From positions 1 through 12,770 of the forward strand of contig JBCBAP010000085.1 in NCBI GenBank assembly GCA_038532435.1: DNA of 12,770 nucleotides, written 5' to 3'. The stretch is from JBCBAP01 sp038532435 (GTDB lineage: Bacteria; Pseudomonadota; Alphaproteobacteria; Rhodobacterales; Rhodobacteraceae). The position numbers and the translations under genes were made by a program. Position 1 is the stretch's first letter; the number at the start of each line of letters is the position of its first letter. Below are positions 6,257 to 12,770 of the stretch, in pieces. The notes beneath the pieces were generated by a model. That model worked only from the letters and a program-made list of their open reading frames with translations. It made no database searches and had not been told where the DNA came from.

Positions 6257-6616
6257 ATGGAAACCGTCGCGGGCATCGGCGGGATCTTCTTCCGCGCCAA
6301 AGACCCCAAGGCCCTCGGCCAATGGTACCACCAGACCCTCGGCATCGATCCCCAGCCCGGTTTCTGGCCAGCCGAGGGTGGGCCCACGGTCTTCGCCCAG
6401 TTCGACCGGGACACCACCTACTGGCATCCGGAAGGGCGGGGTTGGATGGTCAATTTCCGGGTACGGAATCTGGACGCGCTGACGACCCAGCTCAGGGCGC
6501 AGGGTGTGGAGGTGCTGACGGACCCGGACTGGGACAGCACCGAATTCGGACGTTTCGCCCGGATCCACGACCCTGAGGGCAACCCGATCGAGCTCTGGCA
6601 ACCCGCGGACACCTGA
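6257..6616 (+). CDS. VOC-superfamily (glyoxalase/bleomycin-resistance fold) protein
   Basis: 119 residues, a one-domain vicinal-oxygen-chelate protein. The first beta-alpha-beta-beta-beta module spans about 1-58 (GIGGIFFRAKDPKALGQWYH...LGI). The second spans about 60-115 (MVNFRVRNLDALTTQLRAQGVEV...FARIHDPEGNPIELWQP), with Glu112 of the IELWQP motif at the usual metal-ligand position. The start is fixed by a strong AAGGAGG (6244-6250) six bases before the ATG. Such proteins include dioxygenases, isomerases and resistance proteins, and the specific role cannot be told. It lies 95 bases after the dioxygenase gene on the same strand, with a hairpin between them, and converges on cobN. Confidence 0.86.
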   Translation: METVAGIGGIFFRAKDPKALGQWYHQTLGIDPQPGFWPAEGGPTVFAQFDRDTTYWHPEGRGWMVNFRVRNLDALTTQLRAQGVEVLTDPDWDSTEFGRFARIHDPEGNPIELWQPADT

Positions 6617-6709
6617 ACCGCGGATAAACCCGAAAACTGTCAGCGGGCATGCGCCGCACACCACCACCGTGCCCTCACCACCAAATCCCGCTTGAGGACT
6701 GCTGCCCCC

Positions 6710-6848
6710 CTTCTTCTGGCAGGAAATATCCCCGCCGGAGGCTCCAACCTCTCCTCTCGCGCAGACACCGGCAGGTCTCTCACGGCGGTATCAACGCGAA
6801 CGGGAGGGGTGGGGGGTGGGGCCACCGCCCGTCAGGGCAGATCCCGCA
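6710..6848 (+). repeat. Dispersed repeat, copy A (intergenic, abutting the cobN 3' end)
   Basis: This 139-bp stretch matches the reverse strand of 8207-8345 at both ends. Bases 6719-6745 (27 nt, core CAGGAAATATCCCCGCCGG) are identical to the reverse complement of 8311-8337. Bases 6805-6848 (44 nt, core CACCGCCCGTCAGGGCAG) match 8207-8250 at 43 positions, with 37 consecutive. The middle, about 60 nt, is not alignable by eye. The two copies have the same overall length. It fills most of the gap between the convergent VOC and cobN genes and ends 3 bases from the cobN stop codon. A GCCC-GTCA-GGGC hairpin lies in the right end. No transposase and no clear target duplication are seen. Confidence 0.88.
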
Positions 6849-6851
6849 GGC

Positions 6852-9800
6852 TCACCCTGCGCCGTGGCCGGATCTCCTGCCCGTCAGATCATCCAGGCGT
6901 GCCCGGGCCGCGTTTGACCGGGGGGTCCAGAGGCCCCGCGCGACGGCCTCATCGAACCGCTCGGCAATCTCCCGAAGCGCGGGCGCATTGGCCTCGGCGA
7001 TGAAGTCCCGCACCGCATCATCTTCCAGGTAGGCGTCATAGAGCAGATCGAAATGGTGGTTTCGCACCGCGCCGGTCGTGGCGGCGAAGGCGAAAAGATA
7101 ATCGACCGTTGCCGCGATCTCGAAGGCACCCTTGTAGCCGTGCCGCATCACACCGGCGAGCCATTTGGGGTTCGCCGCGCGGGAACGGACGACCCGGGCG
7201 ATCTCTTCCTCCAGGGTGCGGATGACCGGCCGTTCGGGCCGGGAATGATCGTTGTGATAGGTGGCCGGCGCGGCACCGCGCAAATGGCTGACCGTTGCGG
7301 TCATGCCCCCCTCGAACTGGTAGTAATCGTCGCTATCAAGCAGGTCGTGTTCCCGGTTGTCCTGATTCTGCACCACCGCGTCGACCGCCCCGAGACGGGT
7401 CGCAAAAGCGTCCCGCGCCGCAACGCCCTCGTTTCCGGCACCATAGGCGTAGCCGCCCCAGGTGAGGAACGCATCCGCAAGATCTGCGCCGTCCTCCCAC
7501 AGCCGCTCGTCGATCATCGCCTGAAGGCCTGCGCCGTAGGCGCCCGGCTTCGATCCGAAAACCCGGTGTGCGGCCTCGGCACCCGCACCCTCCCGCCTGA
7601 ATCGGGCCGCGGCGGGGTTTTCGGCCTCCGGTTCGTCAAGCGCCATGACCGCCCGGGCAGCACTCGCCACAAGGTCGATCTGTGCAGGAAACGCGTCGCG
7701 GAAGAAACCGGACACCCGCAGGGTCACGTCCACCCGCGGACGGCCCAGGGCGGTGCCCGGGATGATCTCGAACCCGGTGACGCGGCCGGACATCTCGTCC
7801 CAGACAGGCTTCACGCCCATGAGCGCGAGCGCCTGTGCGATGTCGTCGCCACCGGTGCGCATGTTCGCCGTGCCCCAGGCCGTCAGGGCCATCGCCCGTG
7901 GCCAGTAGCCCTGATCCTGCAGGTGCCGCTCGATAAGAAGGTCCGCCGAGCGCCACCCGAGCGTCCAGGCCGCCCGTGTCGGCACCGCGCGGCTGTCCAC
8001 GGAGAAAAAGTTCCGCCCAGTCGGCAGCACATCGAGCCGCCCCCGGGTCGGTGCACCGGACGGACCCGGCGCCAGGAACCGACCGTCGAGACCCGCCAGC
8101 AGACCCGACATCTCCCCCGGGCCGGAAGCAGCAAGCGCCGGAGCGATGGTGTCCCGGATGGTTGCCAGGACAGCCTCAGAGGCCGGGCCGGGTGCGGTCT
8201 TGAAAGTGCGGGATCTGCCCTGACGGGCGGTGGCCCCACCCCCAACCCCTTCAGCGCCCCTTGCAGTCGTGGCGTCCGAGGGGCGGATCCCGGCGCTGGT
8301 TGATACGTCCGGAGCCTCCGGCGGGGATATTTCCTGCAGGAGAAGATCGACGGGTAAATGCGTTGTGTCGGCGGTTTCTTCCGCGACGAATGTTGAGGCA
8401 AGGAGCTCGAGGCGTTCGACGGTGTCCCCGGCGGTGCGCCAGGGATCGTCGGTAAGGGTCGCAAGCGTTTCAGGGCGCGGGCCGGACCAGGGCGTGGCCA
8501 TCTCGCAATCGAGAGGGTCGAACTCCCCGAGATCGAGATCGGAGGCGAGGGCGCGGATCAGGGAGGCGTCGCCATGCTGCCCCGCGCCACGCGGCACCCG
8601 CGCGAGGGCCACGGTGAGATCGGTGGCGAGCCGGCCTTCCGGCGATCGGCCGAAGATGTGCAGCCCTTCGCGGATCTGGCTTTCCTTCAACTCGCACAGA
8701 TAGGCATCGAGGCGCGCGAGGCGGCTGTCCGCATCCTCGTCTGCGGTCACACCCGCGTCCGCGTCGAGACCTGTGGCGGACATGAGGCTGCGGATCTCTT
8801 CCCGCAAGTGAGAGATCCGCCGCGGATCAACGCCCGCCGCCTGGTAGTATTCGTCCACCAGCACCTCGAGATCCCGGAGCGGCCCGTAGGTTTCAGCGCG
8901 GGTCAGCGGCGGTGTCAGATGGTCGACGATGACCGCCTGGGTCCGACGCTTGGCCTGCGTGCCCTCACCGGGATCGTTGACGATAAACGGGTAGAGGTGG
9001 GGCATGGGGCCGAGCACCGCCTCCGGCAGGCACTCCGCGCTGAGCGCAACAGCCTTTCCCGGCAGCCACTCGAGGTTGCCATGCTTGCCCATGTGCACGA
9101 TCGCGTGGGCCCCCTGCTCCTCCCGCAGCCAGATGTAGAAGGCGAGATAGTTGTGGGGCGGGACGAGGTCCGGCGCGTGGTAGGTCTCCGTCGGGTCGAT
9201 ATTGTAGCCCCGGGCGGGCTGGATACCGACCGTGACATTCCCGTAGCGCAGGACCGAGAGGGCGAAGGCGCCCTCCGCGAGGAAAGGATCATCCTCCGGC
9301 GGGCCCCACTGTTCCTCGATCCGCTGTCGCACGGCGAGGGGAAGGCTGCCATAGGCCCGCCGGTAGGTGGCAAGGGAAAGACGCACGCCGCCGGTGCGCG
9401 TCACCCTGTTTGTCAGCCAGTTTGTCGGGCCGGACAGGATCGCCTCCATGAGGGCGGCGCTGTCAGCGGGCGGGCCCTCGACCGTGTATCCCGCGGCAGA
9501 GAGCGCCTGAAGAACGGACACCGTCGCGGCAGGGGTGTCGAGACCGACACCGTTTGCGAGCCGGCCATCCTTGTTGGGATAGTTGGCGAGGATGAGTGCC
9601 ACCTTGCGGTCCGCGGGTGCGGTGCGGGCGAGCCGGGTCCAGTTCGCCGCGAGATCGGCGACGAATTCGACCCGGTCTCCCACGGCCCGGTAGGCGGCAA
9701 TGGAGCACTGGGTGGCCTCATCCCGGTAGGCCTCGCCCTTGAAGCTGATGGCGCGGGAGAGGATGCGGCCATCCACCTCCGGCAGGGCCACATTCATGGC

Positions 9801-10748
9801 GATGTCGCGCGGGCCGAGACCGCGCTCCGCCTCCGCCCAGGCCTCTTCGGAGCCGCCGGACAGGATCACCTGAAGCACCGGACGCCCGGGCGCGTCGAGC
9901 GGAGTGCCCTGACGCGCCGCCGCAGGATCGGCGGAACCGACGGCGAACGCGGTCGCGTTGAGCACGACGTCCGGTGGCGCGTCGGCGAAGAGCTTCTCCA
10001 GCGTCGCCGCCGACACCGGATCCTTAAGCGAGGCCACGAAGATCGGCAGGGGATTGAGCCCCCTGCGCACCAACGACCGGACGAGGCGGTTGATCGGGTG
10101 CAGCCCCGCCCCCTGCATCAGCGCGCGATAGAAGACGATGGCCGCGACCGGCGCCCCGTCGGTCCATGCATCACGGAGCGTGTCGAGGCCCGCCGCGTCC
10201 GCACCAGGCCAGTACGTGCCCGCGCGGAGCAGCGGTTCTGCCGCCGGTGGCTCATCGGCCCGTCCGAGGAGGTGCTGGGCATGGCGAAGGAGGTTGGCCG
10301 CGTTCCGCGGGCCGCCCTCGATACAGTAGGCGAGCAGGCCTTCCCATACCTCCCGGGTGACGGTCGAAAGGGCAAAGAGCTCCTCGTCCGGCTTGTCGTC
10401 CCCGGGCAGGGCGACGAAGGGGATGCCCGCCTCTCCCAGCCGGATCGCGAACTGTTCCAGACCGTAGGACCAGTAGGCTACCCCCCCGAGGATGCGGACG
10501 ATCACAAGCTTCGAGCCGAGTGCCGTCTTCTCCAGATAGAGATCCACGGAGAAAGGGTGGGAAAGCCAGGCGAGGTTGGCGAGCCGCAACTCCGGCGCCT
10601 CCTCGCCCAAGGTCGCGCGCGCCTCCGCGAGTGCGGCAAGCTCGGTATCCGCCGCAGAGATGAAGACGACGTCCGCCGGATCCTGCCCCGGATCCACCGG
10701 CTCCGATCCATCGGAGATCGCGCCGGGCTGTGCCGCTAGAAGGTGCAT
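6852..10748 (-). CDS. cobN: Cobaltochelatase large subunit, with an in-frame repeat-derived insert
   Basis: 1298 residues; the characterised CobN of the aerobic pathway is about 1275. It is the catalytic subunit that, with CobS and CobT (not in the window), inserts Co2+ into hydrogenobyrinic acid a,c-diamide using ATP. CobN/BchH-family landmarks are PSHPFSVD-like WLSHPFSVDLYLE near the N terminus, IVHMGKHGNLEWLPGKA near residue 550-565, GPSGAPTRGR then PTGRNFFSVD near 890-917, and the C-terminal MRHGYKGAFEIAATVDYLFAF. ATG 10748 follows the cobW stop with no gap (TAGATG), so translation is probably coupled. Residues 805-847 are encoded by copy B of a dispersed repeat and are low-complexity (Pro, Ser, Ala, Gly), unlike the rest; this lies in a linker just before the conserved GLLAGLDGRF block. 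The remaining frame is intact. Confidence 0.97.
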   Translation of the reverse strand: MHLLAAQPGAISDGSEPVDPGQDPADVVFISAADTELAALAEARATLGEEAPELRLANLAWLSHPFSVDLYLEKTALGSKLVIVRILGGVAYWSYGLEQFAIRLGEAGIPFVALPGDDKPDEELFALSTVTREVWEGLLAYCIEGGPRNAANLLRHAQHLLGRADEPPAAEPLLRAGTYWPGADAAGLDTLRDAWTDGAPVAAIVFYRALMQGAGLHPINRLVRSLVRRGLNPLPIFVASLKDPVSAATLEKLFADAPPDVVLNATAFAVGSADPAAARQGTPLDAPGRPVLQVILSGGSEEAWAEAERGLGPRDIAMNVALPEVDGRILSRAISFKGEAYRDEATQCSIAAYRAVGDRVEFVADLAANWTRLARTAPADRKVALILANYPNKDGRLANGVGLDTPAATVSVLQALSAAGYTVEGPPADSAALMEAILSGPTNWLTNRVTRTGGVRLSLATYRRAYGSLPLAVRQRIEEQWGPPEDDPFLAEGAFALSVLRYGNVTVGIQPARGYNIDPTETYHAPDLVPPHNYLAFYIWLREEQGAHAIVHMGKHGNLEWLPGKAVALSAECLPEAVLGPMPHLYPFIVNDPGEGTQAKRRTQAVIVDHLTPPLTRAETYGPLRDLEVLVDEYYQAAGVDPRRISHLREEIRSLMSATGLDADAGVTADEDADSRLARLDAYLCELKESQIREGLHIFGRSPEGRLATDLTVALARVPRGAGQHGDASLIRALASDLDLGEFDPLDCEMATPWSGPRPETLATLTDDPWRTAGDTVERLELLASTFVAEETADTTHLPVDLLLQEISPPEAPDVSTSAGIRPSDATTARGAEGVGGGATARQGRSRTFKTAPGPASEAVLATIRDTIAPALAASGPGEMSGLLAGLDGRFLAPGPSGAPTRGRLDVLPTGRNFFSVDSRAVPTRAAWTLGWRSADLLIERHLQDQGYWPRAMALTAWGTANMRTGGDDIAQALALMGVKPVWDEMSGRVTGFEIIPGTALGRPRVDVTLRVSGFFRDAFPAQIDLVASAARAVMALDEPEAENPAAARFRREGAGAEAAHRVFGSKPGAYGAGLQAMIDERLWEDGADLADAFLTWGGYAYGAGNEGVAARDAFATRLGAVDAVVQNQDNREHDLLDSDDYYQFEGGMTATVSHLRGAAPATYHNDHSRPERPVIRTLEEEIARVVRSRAANPKWLAGVMRHGYKGAFEIAATVDYLFAFAATTGAVRNHHFDLLYDAYLEDDAVRDFIAEANAPALREIAERFDEAVARGLWTPRSNAARARLDDLTGRRSGHGAG
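8207..8345 (-). repeat. Dispersed repeat, copy B, translated in frame inside cobN
   Basis: Inverted relative to copy A (6710-6848) and in the sense direction of cobN. Its two ends (8311-8337 and 8207-8243) are 27 and 37 nt of perfect identity to copy A, while the 67-nt middle differs. In the cobN frame it encodes residues 805-847, from QEISPPEAP through GVGGGATARQGRSR. The reading frame stays open through it. The conserved ends are shared at DNA level with a non-coding copy, so the conservation reflects the element and not the protein. Confidence 0.86.
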
Positions 10749-11834
10749 CTAGGTGAGCCGGGACGTCAGATCCGCGCGGATCGCGTCCGCATCATAGCCC
10801 GCCTGCCCGATCAAGACGAGGCGGGTGGTGCGGGGCGTCTCGCCGAAGGGCTGGTCGAAGTAGGTGTCGATGCGGGGACCCACGGCCTGTAAGACAAGGC
10901 GCATCGGCTTGCCTGCAAGGGCCGCAAAACCCTTGACCCGCAGCAGGTCATGTTTGCTGATCACGTCGGTGACTGCGGCGGAGAGAGTTGCCGCGTCAGC
11001 CACCTCCGGCAGTTCCACCACGAAGCTGGCGAAGGCATCGTGGCCATGGTCATAATGGTGATGATCGTGATGGTGGTCGTCACCCTCATCGTCATGGTGA
11101 TGATGGTGATGGTGATGGTGGACCTCGTGGCGCGCCTCCAGATCATCCTCCGCGCCGATGCCGAGGCCGAGCAGCACTGCCGGGCTCACCTGACCCATGC
11201 TGGAAGAGATAACGGAGACGCCGCCGCGCACCTGATCCTTCATCCGCGCAGTCACACCCTGGGCCCCGTCGCCCATCAGATCGGCCTTGTTCACGACCAC
11301 GAGGTCGGCGCAGGCGAGTTGATCCTCAAAAAGCTCCGAAAGGGGTGTTTCGTGATCCAGTTCCTCATCAGCGACCCTCTGGGCGTCGATCGCCCGCTCG
11401 TCGTGGGCGAAGCGGCCTTCGGCGACCGCTGGCCCGTCGACAACGGTTACGACACCGTCGACGGTCACACGGGTCCGGATGTCGGGCCAGGTGAAGGCGC
11501 GGACAAGCGGTTGCGGCAGTGCCAGGCCGGACGTCTCAATCACGATGTGATCCGGTGCCTCGTCCCGGTCGATGAGCTTCTGCATTGCGGGCACGAAATC
11601 CTCCGCCACGGTGCAGCAGATGCAGCCGTTGGACAGCTCCACCACGTCATCGTCGGCGCAGCCTTCGATCCCGCAGCCCTTCAGGATGTCGCCATCGACG
11701 CCCAGGTCGCCAAACTCGTTGATGACGAGCGCGATGCGCTTGCCGTTCGCGTTATCGAGGAGGTTGCGGATCAGCGTGGTCTTGCCCGCGCCGAGGAAGC
11801 CGGTGACGACTGTTGCGGGGATCTTATGCGCCAT
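10749..11834 (-). CDS. cobW: CobW-type GTPase, probable cobalt chaperone for cobaltochelatase
   Basis: 361 residues, of the COG0523 G3E GTPase family. Visible are the P-loop GFLGAGKTT (12-20), INEFGDLGVDGD (38-49), the metal-binding CICC (71-74, the CXCC motif within ELSNGCICCTV), ETSG (100-103), the guanine-specifying NKAD (182-185) and the C-terminal CobW domain (about 268-361). Between the domains, residues 236-265 are rich in His, with nine in a row at 239-247, which suggests metal storage or sensing. ATG 11834 is set by GGAGG six bases upstream and by the family N terminus. It lies downstream of a cobalamin riboswitch and ends immediately before the cobN ATG, so it should be made together with the chelatase. 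The family includes Zn-type members, but the riboswitch and neighbours favour cobalt. Confidence 0.95.
   Translation of the reverse strand: MAHKIPATVVTGFLGAGKTTLIRNLLDNANGKRIALVINEFGDLGVDGDILKGCGIEGCADDDVVELSNGCICCTVAEDFVPAMQKLIDRDEAPDHIVIETSGLALPQPLVRAFTWPDIRTRVTVDGVVTVVDGPAVAEGRFAHDERAIDAQRVADEELDHETPLSELFEDQLACADLVVVNKADLMGDGAQGVTARMKDQVRGGVSVISSSMGQVSPAVLLGLGIGAEDDLEARHEVHHHHHHHHHDDEGDDHHHDHHHYDHGHDAFASFVVELPEVADAATLSAAVTDVISKHDLLRVKGFAALAGKPMRLVLQAVGPRIDTYFDQPFGETPRTTRLVLIGQAGYDADAIRADLTSRLT
11040..11129 (-). other. Histidine-codon-rich simple-sequence tract inside cobW
   Basis: About 30 codons, mostly CAC and CAT with Asp codons, make a near-repetitive GGTGAT/ATGGTG pattern on the plus strand (densest at 11094-11129). 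It encodes the metal-binding loop of CobW. Repeats of this type can change length by slippage in multiples of three without breaking the frame. Confidence 0.85.
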
Positions 11835-11966
11835 CGGGCACCTCCGGTCAGGCCGCTGCGCGCGGCGTTCAGGGTGCGCGAGAGCCTGCCCACGCAGGCG
11901 GCGGGCTGGCGCAGAACCCATGGAGCACCCCGCCCATCGGCCCGAATTGCGTGCTGGCACAGCCAG
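11835..11966 (-). promoter_or_regulatory. cobW leader between riboswitch and start codon (expression platform)
   Basis: This 132-base leader holds no gene. Right after the aptamer a GCTGGC-TGT-GCCAGC hairpin (11953-11967) shares one base with the aptamer's closing stem. No T tract follows any hairpin here, so a translational switch is more likely than termination. GGTGC of the Shine-Dalgarno region (11838-11842) could pair with GCACC (11873-11877), and a GGCGGG/CCCGCC stem is also possible upstream. The actual switch structure cannot be decided by eye. Confidence 0.5.
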
Positions 11967-12145
11967 CGTCAGAGGCAGGTTTCCTGGCTCGCGGGTCGAT
12001 GCCCTCTCGCCACCTTCCCGGGGTTTGGCCCAGTGGCATCTGGCGGGGGCTCTCCGCTGACAGTCGCGGGGGCGGCTACAGTCCGATGCCGGGGCAACGG
12101 CTGTATTCCCTGTTCCGGACCCGTGAGGATCCGGCACCTCTGACG
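11967..12145 (-). ncRNA. Cobalamin (B12) riboswitch upstream of cobW-cobN
   Basis: Read on the minus strand, the hallmarks are in order. AGAGGTGCC comes at the 5' end, followed by AGGGAATACAGCCG. Next are CTGTAGCCGCCCCCGCGACTG and GCCACTGGGCC, a CCGGGAAGG segment, and then the B12 box GAGCCAGGAAACCTGCCT (about 11973-11990). The ends close as a 9-bp P1 stem, CGTCAGAGG (12137-12145) with CCTCTGACG (11967-11975). Adenosylcobalamin binding should lower expression of cobW and cobN. The element begins one base after the cobK stop codon, leaving no room for a promoter outside cobK. Confidence 0.95.
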
Positions 12146-12770
12146 TCAGCTATCCGTCCGGCGCGGGGGCGTGTCAAGCGGTGACGGTGCTGCCGAGTGT
12201 GACGGAGAGGGCGCATCCGGCGAGATCCGGGTCTCGATCCAGGCGATCGCCTCGGCGACTGTCACCGCAACCGGATTGCCAGGTGGCAGCGTCGGGCGAT
12301 CGACCATGAGAATCGGAAGGCCGAGTTCCGCCGCGGCGCGCAGCTTTGCCCGCCCGCTTTGCCCGCCCGAATCCTTCACGATGAGATGGGTCGCTCCGGC
12401 CTCCAGCAAAGCGCGGCGCTCATCATCCTCAGTGAAGGGCGGTCGACCCGAGAGGGCGGTGACGTGCGCGGGAAGGTCGGGCACCGGCTCAATCGCCCGC
12501 TGGACGAAACGGCACGTGGGTCGCGCAACGGCGTCTGCCGCCGATCCCCGCCCCGTTGCCATGAACGCCACCGCCCCCTCCGGCAAGGCCGAGATGGCTG
12601 ACGCAACACTGTCAAACCGGGGAACGTCATCAGCCCAGGGTGCGCGCTGCAGGTGGCACAGCGGGACGCCAGTGAGCGCCGCCGCACCCGCGGCGTTGGC
12701 GGACATCGTCGCCGCGAACGGGTGGGTTGCGTCGATCATGAGGTCGGTCCCGGCACTCCGCAGAAAGGCC
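12146..12770 (-). CDS. cobK: Precorrin-6A reductase, 5' end outside window
   Basis: It reduces the macrocycle of precorrin-6A to precorrin-6B with NADPH in the aerobic B12 pathway. About 207 residues are visible and the frame is open to the window edge. Family motifs are DLMIDATHPFAA (near the right edge), LCHLQRAPW, FMATGRGSA, SGRPPFTEDDERRALLEAGATHLIVKDSGGQSGRAKL and PILMVDRP. The last 20 or so residues (Pro/Ser/Ala-rich, ending PPRRTDS) lie beyond the conserved fold. The TGA stop (12146-12148) directly precedes the riboswitch. Either cobK transcription runs through the riboswitch, or the cobW promoter sits inside the cobK 3' end. Confidence 0.94.
   Translation of the reverse strand, partial: AFLRSAGTDLMIDATHPFAATMSANAAGAAALTGVPLCHLQRAPWADDVPRFDSVASAISALPEGAVAFMATGRGSAADAVARPTCRFVQRAIEPVPDLPAHVTALSGRPPFTEDDERRALLEAGATHLIVKDSGGQSGRAKLRAAAELGLPILMVDRPTLPPGNPVAVTVAEAIAWIETRISPDAPSPSHSAAPSPLDTPPRRTDS

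Noticed and set aside
6710..8345. The inverted repeats as the terminal repeats of one transposon enclosing the cobN 3' end
   Set aside because: The DNA between them is ordinary cobN coding sequence continuous with the rest of the gene, and there is no transposase. Two independent insertions of a small element explain it better.
8574..10739. A 721-codon open frame on the plus strand across cobN
   Set aside because: It is antisense to a clearly conserved CobN sequence. Long antisense frames are expected in GC-rich DNA, and its translation shows no recognisable domain.

Overview
The window looks like chromosomal DNA of a high-GC alphaproteobacterium, most likely a member of the Rhodobacterales. 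The cytochrome c1 fragment at the left edge has a pair of cysteines 23 residues apart, the spacing of the disulfide known in Rhodobacter cytochrome c1. The rest is the oxygen-dependent (CobN/CobO/CobK type) vitamin B12 pathway in the mosaic gene order seen in that group. Codon use is similar throughout, and no transposase, phage gene, tRNA, rRNA or CRISPR array is visible.

Layout, left to right. (1) 1-611, plus strand: the 3' part of petC (cytochrome c1), closed by a strong intrinsic terminator. (2) 683-2282, plus strand: a 38-bp near-perfect palindrome over a TATAAT box, then a two-gene unit of a Tat-exported Acg-type nitroreductase-like protein and a MarR-family regulator, with the genes overlapping by 8 bases. 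The palindrome is the obvious operator. (3) 2346-2702, plus strand: a cysteine-rich DUF1636 protein of the kind found beside B12 genes. Its stop codon shares the bases CTAG with the stop codon of cobQ coming from the other side. (4) 2699-5378, minus strand: cobO, a HAD-family hydrolase and cobQ, with 4-base overlaps. The hydrolase appears to start at CTG. (5) 5571-6616, plus strand: an aspartyl/asparaginyl beta-hydroxylase-like dioxygenase and a small VOC (glyoxalase-fold) protein. (6) 6852-12770, minus strand: cobK (5' end outside the window), a cobalamin riboswitch, cobW and cobN.

How the genes work together. CobK reduces precorrin-6A. CobN is the large subunit of the cobaltochelatase that inserts cobalt, and CobW is a histidine-rich GTPase thought to supply the metal. 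CobO adenosylates the corrin and CobQ amidates four side chains to give adenosylcobyric acid. The riboswitch begins one base after the cobK stop, so it should put cobW and cobN under B12 feedback separately from cobK.

The most unusual thing here is a dispersed repeat of about 139 bp with conserved ends and a variable middle. It is present twice in inverted orientation. One copy lies between cobN and the VOC gene, ending 3 bases past the cobN stop. The other lies inside cobN and is translated in frame as an insert of about 43 residues rich in Gly, Ala, Pro and Ser. This resembles, in principle, the palindromic elements of Rickettsia that insert into proteins, and I am not aware of a description for this element.
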